Positions 8,883-18,436 of a stretch of DNA of 64,000 bases are shown in pieces. The DNA lies in the NCBI RefSeq assembly GCF_014202765.1, contig NZ_JACHHN010000001.1, positions 685,735-749,734 on the forward strand. Reading direction: 5' to 3'. This DNA comes from Silvimonas terrae (GTDB taxonomy: Bacteria; Pseudomonadota; Gammaproteobacteria; Burkholderiales; Chitinibacteraceae). The translations under genes and the position numbers were made by a program. The notes under the pieces are model-generated. The model was not told where the DNA came from. It saw only the letters and a program-made list of their open reading frames with translations, and ran no database searches. The first letter of the stretch is position 1, and the number at the start of each line of letters is the position of its first letter.

Positions 8883-8915
8883 AAAAAACGGGCGCCTTAT
8901 CCAGACGCCCGTTTT
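8883..8915 (-). terminator. Rho-independent terminator of alaS
   Basis: AAAACGGGCG and CGCCCGTTTT arms with an 11-base loop, about 20 bases after the alaS stop codon. Confidence 0.85.
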
Positions 8916-8935
8916 ATCGGTAACAACAAACCGTA

Positions 8936-11563
8936 TTACAGTTTGCCGGCAACCCAATCCTTCACACCGGCCAGTGCGCCGGCCAGGTTTTCCGGTTGCG
9001 TGCCGCCAGCCTGGGCCATATCCGGACGGCCACCACCCTTGCCACCCACTTGCTGGGCGACAAAGTTGACGAGCTCACCGGCTTTGACCTTGCCGGTCAG
9101 ATCGGCAGTCACACCCGCCACCAGGGTCACTTTGCCATCTGCGGCGGAGCCCAGAACAATTGCGGCAGAGCCGAGTTTGTCCTTGAGCTTGTCCAGCGTT
9201 TCACGCAGGGCGGTGTTATCCGCACCCGGCAGTTCCACGGCCAATACCCTGGCATTGCCAATGGTCACTGCTTCACTGGCCAGTTCATCACCCTTGCTTG
9301 CGGCCAGTTGGCCCTTGAGCCTGGCGAGCTCTTTTTCCAGCGATTTGGCGTTGTCTTGCAGCTTTTCCAGCTTGGCAATCAGTTCACCCGGTTGGGCTTG
9401 TACCAGCGCGGCCGCTTGCTTGAGCTCACGATCCAGGTTCTGCGCTACGGCCACGGCACCTTCGCCGGTGGTGGCTTCTACACGGCGCACGCCAGCGGCG
9501 ACGCCACCTTCAGCCAGAATCTTGAAGAAGCCGATATCCCCGGTGCGGTGCACGTGCGTGCCGCCACACAGTTCGGTCGAGAAGTCGCCCATCTTCAATA
9601 CGCGTACTTCGTCGCCGTATTTTTCGCCAAACAGCGCCATGGCACCGGCCTTGATGGCGTCGTCATAGGTCATATTGGCGACGTCAACGCTGTAGTTCTG
9701 CATGACGACGTGGTTGACCAGGGCTTCAATGCGCGCCAGTTCTTCGGCAGTCACCGGCTTGGGGTGGCTGAAGTCGAAACGCGTGCGTTCGTTGTTGACC
9801 AGCGAACCCTTTTGTTCCACATGCTTGCCCAGCACTTCGCGCAGTGCGGCGTGCAACAAGTGGGTGGCCGAGTGGTTGCGGGCAGTGGCGCTGCGCTTGT
9901 GCAGGTCGATGGTGGCGGCAACGGTGTCGCCCACCTTCAACGCACCGCGCACCAGACGGCCCTGGTGACCGAACACATCGGCCTTCACCTTTTGCGTGTC
10001 GGTCACATCAAACAGTGCATCAAGGCCGCCATTGGCGGAGATCTCGCCGGTGTCGCCGGCCTGACCGCCAGATTCTGCGTAGAACGGGGTGTGATCCAGC
10101 ACAACCACGCCATCATCGCCCGCAGCCAGCGCCTGTACTGGCTCGCTACCGCGATACAGTGCAATGACCTTGGCATCGCGGCTGTTTTCGGTATAGCCAT
10201 GGAAGCTGCTGGCTTCGCCTTCATATGCCAGGCCTGCAGCCATCTTGAATTGACCGGCCGCCTTGGATTGCTGGCGTTGCGCTTCTAGGGCTTTTTCGAA
10301 GCCTTCCATGTCCACGGTCAGGTTGCGTTCGCGGCAAACGTCGGCGGTCAGGTCGATCGGGAAGCCAAAGGTATCGGCCAGCTTGAACGCGGTAGCGCCA
10401 TCCAGCACTTTCTTGCCGCCTTCCAGCGCAGATTCAAGCAAGGTCATGCCGTTTTCCAGCGTACGGCCAAACACTTCTTCTTCCTGCTTGAGGGCATCTT
10501 CAATTTGCGACTGGCGCTGACGCAGTTCCGGATAGGCATCGCCCATCAGTTCGGTCAGTTTGGCCACCAGCTTGTGGAAGAAGTAACCCTTCTGGCCCAG
10601 CTTGTAACCATGGCGGACCGCGCGGCGGATGATCCGGCGCAGCACATAACCACGACCATCGTTGGCGGGCAGGGCGCCATCGGCCACCAGGAACGCACAC
10701 GAACGGATGTGATCCGCAATGACCTTGAGTGATGGGCTGTTAATATCTTCTGCACCAGTCACCTTTTGTGCTTCGGCAATCAGCGCCTGGAAGAGGTCAA
10801 TCTCGTAGTTGGAGTGCACGTGCTGCATGACAGCGGAAATGCGCTCCAGACCCATGCCGGTATCCACCGAAGGCTTGGGCAGTTTATGCAGCACACCGGA
10901 TTCGTCACGGTTGAACTGCATGAACACGTTGTTCCAGATTTCGATGTAACGGTCGCCATCTTCTTCCGGCGATCCCGGCGGGCCACCCCAGATGTCGGCA
11001 CCGTGATCAAAGAAGATCTCGGTACACGGGCCACACGGGCCGGTATCACCCATGGTCCAGAAGTTGTCGGAAGCGTACTTGGCACCCTTGTTGTCGCCAA
11101 TGCGGATCATGCGTTCCGCCGGCACACCCACTTGCTTGTGCCAGATGTCATAGGCTTCGTCGTCTTCGGCGTAGACGGTAACCCACAGTTTTTCGGTGGG
11201 CAGGGCCAGCCATTCTTTGCTGGTCAAAAATTCCCACGCAAACTTGATGGCGTCTTCCTTGAAGTAATCGCCAAAGCTGAAGTTACCCAGCATTTCAAAG
11301 AAGGTGTGGTGACGTGCGGTATAACCGACGTTTTCCAGATCGTTGTGCTTGCCGCCAGCGCGCACAACCTTCTGCGAGGTGGTGGCGCGGGTATACGGAC
11401 GCTTGTCAAAGCCCAGGAACACGTCCTTGAACTGGTTCATGCCCGCGTTGGTGAACAACAGTGTCGGATCGTTGGCGGGGATCAGCGACGAGGAAGCCAC
11501 AATCTGGTGGCCCTTCGAGGCGAAGAAATCAAGAAACTTCTGCCGGATTTCAGCGGATGTCAT
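8936..11563 (-). CDS. alaS: Alanyl-tRNA synthetase
   Basis: Class II aminoacyl-tRNA synthetase charging tRNA-Ala, 875 residues, the usual length. The N-terminal catalytic domain begins with [15 protein letters not shown] and has [10 protein letters not shown]. The editing domain carries the zinc motifs [11 protein letters not shown] and [10 protein letters not shown]. The C-terminal DHHA1-type domain ends with [16 protein letters not shown] set the start at the ATG of [10 protein letters not shown] because that is where the family begins. No clear Shine-Dalgarno precedes it, and an in-frame ATG about 36 bases upstream (MGSHLATN) is an alternative. Confidence 0.97.
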   Translation of the reverse strand: MTSAEIRQKFLDFFASKGHQIVASSSLIPANDPTLLFTNAGMNQFKDVFLGFDKRPYTRATTSQKVVRAGGKHNDLENVGYTARHHTFFEMLGNFSFGDYFKEDAIKFAWEFLTSKEWLALPTEKLWVTVYAEDDEAYDIWHKQVGVPAERMIRIGDNKGAKYASDNFWTMGDTGPCGPCTEIFFDHGADIWGGPPGSPEEDGDRYIEIWNNVFMQFNRDESGVLHKLPKPSVDTGMGLERISAVMQHVHSNYEIDLFQALIAEAQKVTGAEDINSPSLKVIADHIRSCAFLVADGALPANDGRGYVLRRIIRRAVRHGYKLGQKGYFFHKLVAKLTELMGDAYPELRQRQSQIEDALKQEEEVFGRTLENGMTLLESALEGGKKVLDGATAFKLADTFGFPIDLTADVCRERNLTVDMEGFEKALEAQRQQSKAAGQFKMAAGLAYEGEASSFHGYTENSRDAKVIALYRGSEPVQALAAGDDGVVVLDHTPFYAESGGQAGDTGEISANGGLDALFDVTDTQKVKADVFGHQGRLVRGALKVGDTVAATIDLHKRSATARNHSATHLLHAALREVLGKHVEQKGSLVNNERTRFDFSHPKPVTAEELARIEALVNHVVMQNYSVDVANMTYDDAIKAGAMALFGEKYGDEVRVLKMGDFSTELCGGTHVHRTGDIGFFKILAEGGVAAGVRRVEATTGEGAVAVAQNLDRELKQAAALVQAQPGELIAKLEKLQDNAKSLEKELARLKGQLAASKGDELASEAVTIGNARVLAVELPGADNTALRETLDKLKDKLGSAAIVLGSAADGKVTLVAGVTADLTGKVKAGELVNFVAQQVGGKGGGRPDMAQAGGTQPENLAGALAGVKDWVAGKL

Positions 11564-11708
11564 GGTCGTGGACGTGTTCGTGGCTAGATGAGAACCCATG
11601 ATTCTAGTGCAAACCGGGTAGGGCGGATAGCGGGGCGCTTGTCCGGGCGTGGCAACCAGCGCCACAGCCCCGCCGTGCCGGGCTGGCGGGAACTGTGGCA
11701 ACCCGGAG

Positions 11709-12614
11709 TCAGAGTGAAAAATCAGTCAGCAGTTTTGTAATCAGTGCGTCGTCCTCTGCACTGAGTTGCCAACCTGGTTTGCGGCAATAATCCGTGCTGA
11801 TGATGCCCCGACGCAGCAGAATGGTTTTTTCAGCCTGGATGATGTATTCGGGGTGCGTCATCCAGCGCTGGATAAAGGGCAGCAACTGCGCATGCAAAGT
11901 ACCAGCCGCGTCGTGCTGGCCGCTTTGCCAAAGTTGATAAATGCGGACGTAAATCTCGGCAAATGAACAGCCGGGCATCACCCCTTTACCGCCCACGCTC
12001 AGCATATCGAGCATATACAAGCCGGCGTAGCCATTCAGGACGGTGGCTTGAGGTGCGGCAGCGAGGAACTCGCGGGTGTAATCGACTGGCGGATTGCATT
12101 CAATCTTGAATACCGCGTGCGGATAACGGCTAGCGACCTCCGCCAGTTGTTGCGGGGTGATGGGCAAGCCTGTTTCACCCGGCGCATATTGCACCATGAC
12201 CGGAATCTGCACCGCATCAAGCACTGCAAAAATATGCTGCTGGATCGCCTCGGGACCCGGTTTGAGGAAAAACGGCGGCAACAGCATCAGCGCATCGGCG
12301 CCCATGGATTGATACTGGCGGGCGCGGATGACCGCAAGTTCGGTGCTGTGATCGGTCACCGACATGGCGCGATACACACCAGAACCCGCCAGGGTCGAAA
12401 TGAACGCCTCGGCCAGTTGTTGGCGTTCGCCATCGTTCAGCTTCGGAAATTCGCTGGCAATGCCAAACAGCGTGATGCCCTGGACGCCGGTCCGGGCCAG
12501 ATGGGCCAGCATCCGCTCAAAGGCGGGGAGATCGATATTGCCCTGCGTGGTGAAGGGCATCGCGGCAATCGGATTGACGCCGGCAATGTCGCGAGCGGTA
12601 AAGGTGTGAGTCAT
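11709..12614 (-). CDS. DapA/NAL family aldolase-lyase (dihydrodipicolinate synthase-like)
   Basis: TIM-barrel Schiff-base lyase of 301 residues. The Schiff-base lysine is at about residue 170 in VFKIECNPP and the catalytic tyrosine at about 143 in VQYAPGETG. The usual GTTGE loop reads GIASE, so the two threonines typical of true DapA are missing and it is unlikely to make dihydrodipicolinate. It is the last gene after the dgoKA-type operon on the same strand, 152 bp from the dehydratase. Family members in such operons cleave 2-keto-3-deoxy sugar acids or dehydrate them to the semialdehyde. Assignment to one of these is inference. Confidence 0.8.
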   Translation of the reverse strand: MTHTFTARDIAGVNPIAAMPFTTQGNIDLPAFERMLAHLARTGVQGITLFGIASEFPKLNDGERQQLAEAFISTLAGSGVYRAMSVTDHSTELAVIRARQYQSMGADALMLLPPFFLKPGPEAIQQHIFAVLDAVQIPVMVQYAPGETGLPITPQQLAEVASRYPHAVFKIECNPPVDYTREFLAAAPQATVLNGYAGLYMLDMLSVGGKGVMPGCSFAEIYVRIYQLWQSGQHDAAGTLHAQLLPFIQRWMTHPEYIIQAEKTILLRRGIISTDYCRKPGWQLSAEDDALITKLLTDFSL

Positions 12615-12766
12615 TGGGCAACTTTATCCTTTTGAGTTGTTGAGATGAGGGCAAAACGAAAGGGTGTCGTGCCACTGCGTTGCCAGTATCAAAAGCTGAC
12701 AATGGCTGGCCGACCAGGCCGTCATGCGGTTTACCCAGCCGGAAACAGGCCATTGTGACCGTTCAG

Positions 12767-14461
12767 TCATGCCTGTTCATTGTTCAGAACGGCACCCAGC
12801 GCGGCAGACGCAGCGCGGTCGCGATACAGGCGCAAGAACCCTCGCGGAACTTCTTTTTGCACCGGCTGCCAGGTGTGTTTGCGCTGGGCCAGAATGGCTG
12901 GATCGACTTGCAGTGTGAGTGTGCGGGCGGGGATATCGATCGCGATAGGGTCGCCGTTTTCGATCAAAGCCAGTGGCCCGCCATCGACGGCTTCCGGGGA
13001 AATATGTCCCACAAACAGCCCCCGGTTGGAGCCAGAAAAACGCCCGTCGGTAATGAGCGCGCAGGTGTCCGACAAACCCATGCCTTCCAGGCTTTTCATG
13101 GGCTTGTACATTTCCGGCATGCCCGGGCCGCCACGCGGACCTTCATAGCGCAAGACGAGGGCGCTACCCGGTTTGATCTGGCCGGACATGATGGCGTCGA
13201 TGGATTCCTGTTCGCTGCTAAACACCACGGCCGGGCCGCTGAACTGCATCAGGTTTTCTGGCACTGCGGCGGGTTTGACCACGCAACCAAGTGGGGAAAT
13301 ATTGCCGTGAAGCACAGCGACGCCGGCTTCCTGCCGGACCGGATTGTCGAGTGGATGAACGACCGCAGGGCGCGCGGTTGGTTTACCGGCCGCGAGCAGT
13401 TCCGCTTTCGTTTGTCCGCACACGGTGAGGGTATTGAGGTCGTACAGCGATTGCAGTTCATGTTCAACGGCGGGTACGCCCCCGGCTTCCCAGAAATCGA
13501 TCATGTCGTGTTCTGACGCCGGGTAAAGCGCGGCCAGCAGCGGGACCTGATGGCTGAGTTCATCGAACGCCGACAGAGGCAGCGGCCCCAGTTCAGCCTC
13601 ATCATGAATGGCTTGCAGATGCAGAATGGCATTGGTGGAGCCGCCCGTGGCCAGCAAAAATGCCATGGCATTGCGGATTGATGCCGGGGTGATGATCTGC
13701 CGGGCCGTAATGCCGTTGCGTACCAGATCAACGATCGTTTGGCCGGATTGTTCGGCCACTGTGCGACGTTCCGGATGCGTGGCCGGAATGACGGCGCTGC
13801 CAGGCAGACTCATGCCCAGGGCTTCGGCCAGGCAGCACATGGTGTTGGCGGTGCCATACATGGTGCAAGAGCCAGGGCCTGGCTCGGCGATATCTTCAAT
13901 ATGACGGAACTCGGCCTCGGTGATCTGGCCGCGTTTTTTCCAGCCGATCGCCTCGGTCACAATATTGCCGTCCCAATGTTTGCCCTTGTATTGGGCGGGG
14001 TACATGGGGCCGCCATTGACCAGAATGGCGGGCACATCCAGCCGCGCTGCGGCCATCAGCATGGCGGGCACAATCTTGTCGCATGAGCCCAGCATGACCA
14101 TGCCGTCAAACCGGTGCGCCCGCATCATCACTTCAATAGAGGCGGTAATGACTTCCCGGGCGGCCAGCACGTAACGCATGCCCAGATGGCCTTCAGCAAT
14201 GCCGTCACACGGGGCAATGGTGCCAAAGACCATGCCAACGCCGCCTGCGTCAGCAATGCCCTTCAGTACTTTCTCGGTCAGTTCATTCAGGTTGACGTGC
14301 CCGGCAGTGGCGTTGGTATAGCTGTTGACGACCGCGATCACGGGTTTGCGCAATTGTTCGTCGGTGTGACCCATGGATTTGTACAAGGCGCGTTTCAGTG
14401 CGCCGTCGTCGCCTTCCAGTACCGGGTTGAAATGGTTGCTACAGCCTTGGCATCCGCTCAT
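12767..14461 (-). CDS. IlvD/Edd family dehydratase (sugar-acid dehydratase candidate)
   Basis: Iron-sulfur dehydratase of 564 residues. Cluster cysteines are visible in LGSCDKIVPAML and PGSCTMYGTANTM; the segment SYTNATAGHVNLNEL matches the E. coli IlvD ([4Fe-4S]) pattern rather than the PCN type. The C-terminal part has RYEGPRGGPGMPEM and LITDGRFSG. The N-terminus has an extra CxxC (SGCQGC). AAGGAG precedes the ATG. Because it lies inside the dgoK-dgoA-transporter operon, I infer an aldonate dehydratase, with galactonate the leading candidate, producing 2-keto-3-deoxygalactonate. A second dihydroxy-acid dehydratase for valine and isoleucine synthesis cannot be excluded. Confidence 0.85.
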   Translation of the reverse strand: MSGCQGCSNHFNPVLEGDDGALKRALYKSMGHTDEQLRKPVIAVVNSYTNATAGHVNLNELTEKVLKGIADAGGVGMVFGTIAPCDGIAEGHLGMRYVLAAREVITASIEVMMRAHRFDGMVMLGSCDKIVPAMLMAAARLDVPAILVNGGPMYPAQYKGKHWDGNIVTEAIGWKKRGQITEAEFRHIEDIAEPGPGSCTMYGTANTMCCLAEALGMSLPGSAVIPATHPERRTVAEQSGQTIVDLVRNGITARQIITPASIRNAMAFLLATGGSTNAILHLQAIHDEAELGPLPLSAFDELSHQVPLLAALYPASEHDMIDFWEAGGVPAVEHELQSLYDLNTLTVCGQTKAELLAAGKPTARPAVVHPLDNPVRQEAGVAVLHGNISPLGCVVKPAAVPENLMQFSGPAVVFSSEQESIDAIMSGQIKPGSALVLRYEGPRGGPGMPEMYKPMKSLEGMGLSDTCALITDGRFSGSNRGLFVGHISPEAVDGGPLALIENGDPIAIDIPARTLTLQVDPAILAQRKHTWQPVQKEVPRGFLRLYRDRAASAALGAVLNNEQA

Positions 14462-14538
14462 GGTGAAACTCCTTATGGGGTGCTGTGGGCAATGCCGGAA
14501 ACCGGGCCTGCCCACCTTCGTTGTTTGAAAATGCAGGG

Positions 14539-15867
14539 TCAGACTGTTCTGGCAGGGTTGGCCAGGTGCTTGGGCAGGGCCAGAATCAATGGCGCACACA
14601 GCAGCAACATGCCCGCAAGGATGTACAAACCGGTATCGGTGCGGCCGGTCTGGTCTTTCAGCCAGCCCAGCACGGTCGGGCCAAAAAAGCCGGCAAGGTT
14701 GCCTACCGAATTGACAAGGGCGATCCCTGCCGCCGCTGCCGTGCCAGATAACATGGCGCCAGGCAGGCTGATGTAGGTGGGGATCAGCGCCAGCGTGCCG
14801 CACATGGCCAGGCTGACCCAGGCCAGCATCCAGCCGGTAGAGCCGCTACACCAGGCACTCAACGCCAACCCGATGCTGCCGATGATTGCGGGAATGGCGA
14901 TATGCCAGCGACGCTCGCGTTGTTGATCGGAATGGCGGCTGTTCCAGACCATGGCAATGGCCCCGAACGCATAGGGCACAGCAGTGAGCAAGCCGATATG
15001 CAAATCGTTTTTGACGCCAGAGGTCTTGATGATCGACGGCAACCAGAAATTGATGCCGTAATAGCGGATGTTGAAACTGAAGAAGACGAGCGCCAGCAGC
15101 CAGACATAACGGTTGCGCAGCATGTCCCCCAGGCGGTGGCTGGATTGCACCCGGCTGCCCTGGTCACGCACCAGGTTATCCATGACCACTGCTTTTTCTT
15201 GCGCAGTCAGCCATTTGGCATCTTCAACCTTGTTGTCCAGATAGCGCAGCACCACAAAAGCCAGCACAAAAGACGGGATGGCTTCAATCAAAAACAGGTA
15301 CTGCCAGTTATGCAGACCACCCACGCCTTCGAACAGCTTGAGGATCAAGCCGGACAACGGGCTGCCCAGAATGGTGGAGAGTGGCGTGACCAGGATAAAC
15401 AGCCCCAACACCCGCGCCGAACGCCAGGAGGGGAACCAGTAGGTAAAGTAAAAAACAATGCCTGGAAAGAAACCCGCTTCTGCAGCGCCAAGCAAAAAGC
15501 GCAGGGCGTAGAACTGGGTGGGTGTTTTGACAAAGATCATCAGGGCAGACAAAACAGCCCAACTTGCCATGATGCGGGCAATCCAGAAGCGGGGGCCAAA
15601 GCGTTGCATAAGCAGGTTGCTGGGCACTTCAAACAGAAAGTAGCCGACAAAGAATATGCCCGCGCCAAGGCCATAAATGGTGTCGCTGAAATTCAGCGCG
15701 TCTTGCATATGCAATTTGGCAAAGCTGATATTGACGCGGTCCAGATACGCAAAGAAGTAACAAAGGATCAGAAACGGCACGAGCCGCCGGGTGATTTTCT
15801 CGTAAAGCTTTTTTTCATCGACACCGTGATGCGTGGTGGATGTCTTTGGCATGGTGGGATCAGACAT
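14539..15867 (-). CDS. MFS transporter, anion:cation symporter family (aldonate uptake)
   Basis: Twelve-helix inner-membrane proton symporter of 442 residues in the ACS family, which includes galactonate, glucarate and tartrate carriers. The helix-1 region CYFFAYLDRVNISFAKLHM and the loop RFLLGAAEAGFFPGIVFY are diagnostic. The start ATG (MSDPTMPKT) is preceded by AGGAG. It lies between dgoA (26 bp upstream) and the dehydratase (77 bp downstream), so it very likely imports the operon's substrate, probably an aldonate such as galactonate. Confidence 0.88.
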   Translation of the reverse strand: MSDPTMPKTSTTHHGVDEKKLYEKITRRLVPFLILCYFFAYLDRVNISFAKLHMQDALNFSDTIYGLGAGIFFVGYFLFEVPSNLLMQRFGPRFWIARIMASWAVLSALMIFVKTPTQFYALRFLLGAAEAGFFPGIVFYFTYWFPSWRSARVLGLFILVTPLSTILGSPLSGLILKLFEGVGGLHNWQYLFLIEAIPSFVLAFVVLRYLDNKVEDAKWLTAQEKAVVMDNLVRDQGSRVQSSHRLGDMLRNRYVWLLALVFFSFNIRYYGINFWLPSIIKTSGVKNDLHIGLLTAVPYAFGAIAMVWNSRHSDQQRERRWHIAIPAIIGSIGLALSAWCSGSTGWMLAWVSLAMCGTLALIPTYISLPGAMLSGTAAAAGIALVNSVGNLAGFFGPTVLGWLKDQTGRTDTGLYILAGMLLLCAPLILALPKHLANPARTV

Positions 15868-15893
15868 CTTGTTGCTCCTGCAGGTGGTATTGA

Positions 15894-16541
15894 TTAACTC
15901 CGGGCCGCAATGATTGCGTCGCGATACATCGTTGCGCGCTCGTGCAATGTGGCAAGGGATATTCCTGGCTGATAAAGACCTGAGCCCAGACCAAACCCCT
16001 GGGCGCCGCACCGCAGGTACTGCCGCATCTGGTCTGGGTCGGCGTGAATGCCACCCACTGGTAAAAGCACAGCCTGCGGGGGTAAAACAGCACGCAACGC
16101 TTTCACGGTGGCGGGGCTGATCATCTCGGCAGGAAACAACTTCAGGCCGGATGCTCCCGCTTGTAGCGCCGCAAATGCTTCTGATGGCGTCACGACACCA
16201 GGCAGGCTGGTCAGTCCCAACTGCGCGCTCAAGCGGATGACCGCCGGATCAGCATTGGGTGACACGATCAACTGGCCGCCGGCAGCCACGACCTTGTGCA
16301 CTTGTTCCTCGGTGGTGACCGTGCCAGCTCCGACGCAGGCCTCCCGGCCGGCCTCCTCGGCCATGATTGCTATCGATTCAAAGGGCTGCGGGCTATTGAG
16401 GGGGACTTCCAGATAGCGGTATCCCGTTTCCACTAACAACCGCGCAACTGCCCTGGCTTCTGCGGGGGTGATGCCACGCAAAATGGCGACGAGAGGAACG
16501 GTGGTTTGCTGTATCCGGGTGAAGAAATCCTGATGGTTCAT
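15894..16541 (-). CDS. dgoA: 2-dehydro-3-deoxy-6-phosphogalactonate aldolase
   Basis: Class I aldolase of 215 residues that splits 2-keto-3-deoxy-6-phosphogalactonate into pyruvate and glyceraldehyde-3-phosphate. Characteristic segments are LVAILRGITPAEA, EVPLNSPQPFESI, VGAGTVTTEEQV and ASGLKLFPAE (Schiff-base lysine). The NSPQ motif favours DgoA over Eda, which has RT in that place. Its ATG overlaps the stop codon of dgoK by four bases, so the two are translationally coupled. Confidence 0.93.
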   Translation of the reverse strand: MNHQDFFTRIQQTTVPLVAILRGITPAEARAVARLLVETGYRYLEVPLNSPQPFESIAIMAEEAGREACVGAGTVTTEEQVHKVVAAGGQLIVSPNADPAVIRLSAQLGLTSLPGVVTPSEAFAALQAGASGLKLFPAEMISPATVKALRAVLPPQAVLLPVGGIHADPDQMRQYLRCGAQGFGLGSGLYQPGISLATLHERATMYRDAIIAARS

Positions 16542-17449
16542 GAGCAGCTTCCGGTGACGGGTTCAAGAAGGCTGTGCAGATGGCGCATGCCTGCAATAAA
16601 GCAGTCATCGCCATCAGCAAATTCGAGCTGCATACCCAGGTGTTGAGCGGCCAACTGATAGCGCTCGCACAACGCCGGGGCGCCGATGACCCAGGCGTGG
16701 GTATCTGCAGGCAGCCCAGCCAGTTCAGCGCCCAGCAGCAGGCCGGACAAATAGCTATGGACTGCTGGAGCAGGGAGCAAACCGGCAAGCAGCCGGGTGC
16801 GTACAGAGAACAGAAGTCGACTGAGCTCCGGGTCTTTGCGAGCCGCCAGAACACCGCTGACAAAAGCGGATTCATCGTCTGTTTGAGGTGGAAGGCCACG
16901 CCCCAGAATGCTGTGCTTGCTCAGCAGGGAGAACAGTTCACCGGTCATGAACGTGGCAAAGGACTGCAGCGTGTCCCCCACCAATTGCGCATGCTTGCTA
17001 TGCGTGCCAGGCAAGATAGCGGTGCAATGGGGGCGGGTTTGTAATTGGGTCAGACCCAAAAGTTGTACTTCCTCACCGCGCATTACATCGGGCTGACCAC
17101 CAAGGCTCATGCCCGTGATGCCTGGGATGATCAAGGCCCGAGCCTGCCAGGGCACCGTCACCACATGCCGGGCGAGTGCAGATAAGGCACATGGGGTGCT
17201 CATGTAGGGCACTTCAAGCCAGCCGTTACGTGAGCCCACCATCCCTGCCATCAGGACGGGCAATTGGGGATTACTGGCCAGCCAGGGCTGTAGCAAACGC
17301 GCCAGAGTGCCAGCGAAGTCACGATCTTTGACCTGCAGCAAGCCAAGGGACTCAGCAGTCCTGGCCGTAACTGCACCCGCACCATCAATCAGGAAGGCGC
17401 GAAAGTTGGTGGTGCCCCAATCAATCGCGATCCAGTGTGTAGTATTCAT
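16538..17449 (-). CDS. dgoK: 2-dehydro-3-deoxygalactonokinase
   Basis: ATP-dependent kinase phosphorylating 2-keto-3-deoxygalactonate at O6, 303 residues, DgoK family. The N-terminal phosphate loop IDWGTTNFRAFL is diagnostic; AGMVGSRNGW and ILPGTHSKHA further support it. It is the first gene of the operon. No Shine-Dalgarno is visible: the ATG is only two bases from a palindrome that I read as the operator, so the leader must begin further upstream or translation initiates without a strong site. Confidence 0.93.
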   Translation of the reverse strand: MNTTHWIAIDWGTTNFRAFLIDGAGAVTARTAESLGLLQVKDRDFAGTLARLLQPWLASNPQLPVLMAGMVGSRNGWLEVPYMSTPCALSALARHVVTVPWQARALIIPGITGMSLGGQPDVMRGEEVQLLGLTQLQTRPHCTAILPGTHSKHAQLVGDTLQSFATFMTGELFSLLSKHSILGRGLPPQTDDESAFVSGVLAARKDPELSRLLFSVRTRLLAGLLPAPAVHSYLSGLLLGAELAGLPADTHAWVIGAPALCERYQLAAQHLGMQLEFADGDDCFIAGMRHLHSLLEPVTGSCS

Positions 17450-17451
17450 TT

Positions 17452-17484
17452 ATGTATTACAAATCAAATAAACTTGTAATACAA
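17452..17484. promoter_or_regulatory. Tandem GntR-type operators of the dgo operon
   Basis: Two palindromes, ATGTATTACAA (17452-17462) and TTGTAATACAA (17474-17484), with centres 22 bp apart. The second is a perfect 11-base palindrome and the first differs by one base. Two helical turns is a common spacing for cooperative repressor dimers. The adjacent DgoR-like gene is the obvious candidate to bind here. Confidence 0.65.
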
Positions 17485-17497
17485 GATGCGGGGGCAA

Positions 17498-17516
17498 AAC
17501 CTGGTTGATCCAGGTT
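17498..17516. promoter_or_regulatory. Inverted repeat AACCTGG-N5-CCAGGTT in the dgo promoter region
   Basis: Perfect seven-base arms with a five-base spacer (TTGAT), 14 bp upstream of the tandem operators. It could be a second regulator site or a leader hairpin. Function unknown. Confidence 0.4.
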
Positions 17517-17609
17517 AATTAACCGCGCATTCGATGTGCGGCAGCGGGTGGGTCTGGTTTGGAGGAGGGCTGGGGGGGCGCTCAGCCTGTCATGCGCCCC
17601 GGCATTTTG

Positions 17610-18347
17610 CTACCGCTGGCCCAGGGTAGCGAGTAAATCGGCCTGGTGAAGCTCGCCGGATTTCTGGATGGCGGCAAGAAGTATTTCACGCATGCGTTGA
17701 CGGGCCGTATCGGCCTGCCGCAACCGAATCGCCTCCAGGACGGCCTGATGCTGTTCAACCGCTAACGCGGTCAGGCTGACATCGTGTTCCAGCGTTTGTT
17801 TGAATGAAAGCATCATGGCCGCCGCGAGCGCATTGCCGAGCGACTGCAAAAAGAAGTTGTGGGTAGCACGGAGCAGGGCCAGGTGAAAGGCCAGATCGCC
17901 TTTTTCAAACAAGGCGCCATCGGCCTGTTTCTGGGCTTGTTTCATGGTGATCCATGCGGCTTCAATTGCGGCCAGATCGGCCGCGCTGGCGTGGGTGGCG
18001 GCGAGCGCCGCCATATCCGGTTCAAAAATCAGACGGGTTACCATCAGTTGCTTCACGGTGTCCTGGCTGATTTCTGTTTCACCCAACCACGTGATCACCT
18101 CCTGATCAAGGCAATTCCACTGATCTTGCTCACACACCGTACTGCGGCGCTTGGCCTGTACCGAAATCAGCCCTTTGGCCGCCAGCACCTGTAGCGCATT
18201 GCGTACCGTGGTGCGTGAAACTTCGTATTGCGTTGCCAGTTCGTTTTCGCCCGGCAATTGTTCTCCGGGCGCCAGATCCCCGCCGAGGATTCGCGCAGCC
18301 AACTGACGGGTCAATGTGGCAGAAACTGAAGGTTTGCGGGCTGTCAT
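17610..18347 (-). CDS. dgoR: GntR/FadR (FCD) family regulator, DgoR-like
   Basis: Repressor of 245 residues. The N-terminal winged helix has GEQLPGENELATQYEVSRTT and is followed by a linker containing DQWNCLDQEVITWL, which matches the DgoR segment NQWNYLD. The C-terminal FCD helical domain carries metal-site residues such as the Asp and His in GDLAFHLALL and the His in EQHQAVLEAI. It lies 160 bp upstream of dgoK on the same strand. The likely effector is the operon substrate. The TTGTAWTACAA pair in between is its probable operator; no such site is seen upstream of its own start. Confidence 0.85.
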   Translation of the reverse strand: MTARKPSVSATLTRQLAARILGGDLAPGEQLPGENELATQYEVSRTTVRNALQVLAAKGLISVQAKRRSTVCEQDQWNCLDQEVITWLGETEISQDTVKQLMVTRLIFEPDMAALAATHASAADLAAIEAAWITMKQAQKQADGALFEKGDLAFHLALLRATHNFFLQSLGNALAAAMMLSFKQTLEHDVSLTALAVEQHQAVLEAIRLRQADTARQRMREILLAAIQKSGELHQADLLATLGQR

Positions 18348-18436
18348 GATCTGAACCTGGCAAGCAAAAAGGCAAAAAATGCATTATCCGGGATAAACAG
18401 CGCAACGCATCTGCATTGCAGTTCCTGATGGGGCAT

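Noticed and set aside
8996-10288. A 430-codon open frame antisense to alaS, and similar long frames antisense to recA and to the dehydratase
   Set aside because: Composition is typical of antisense shadows (many His, Gln, Arg, Gly) and no motif is seen.
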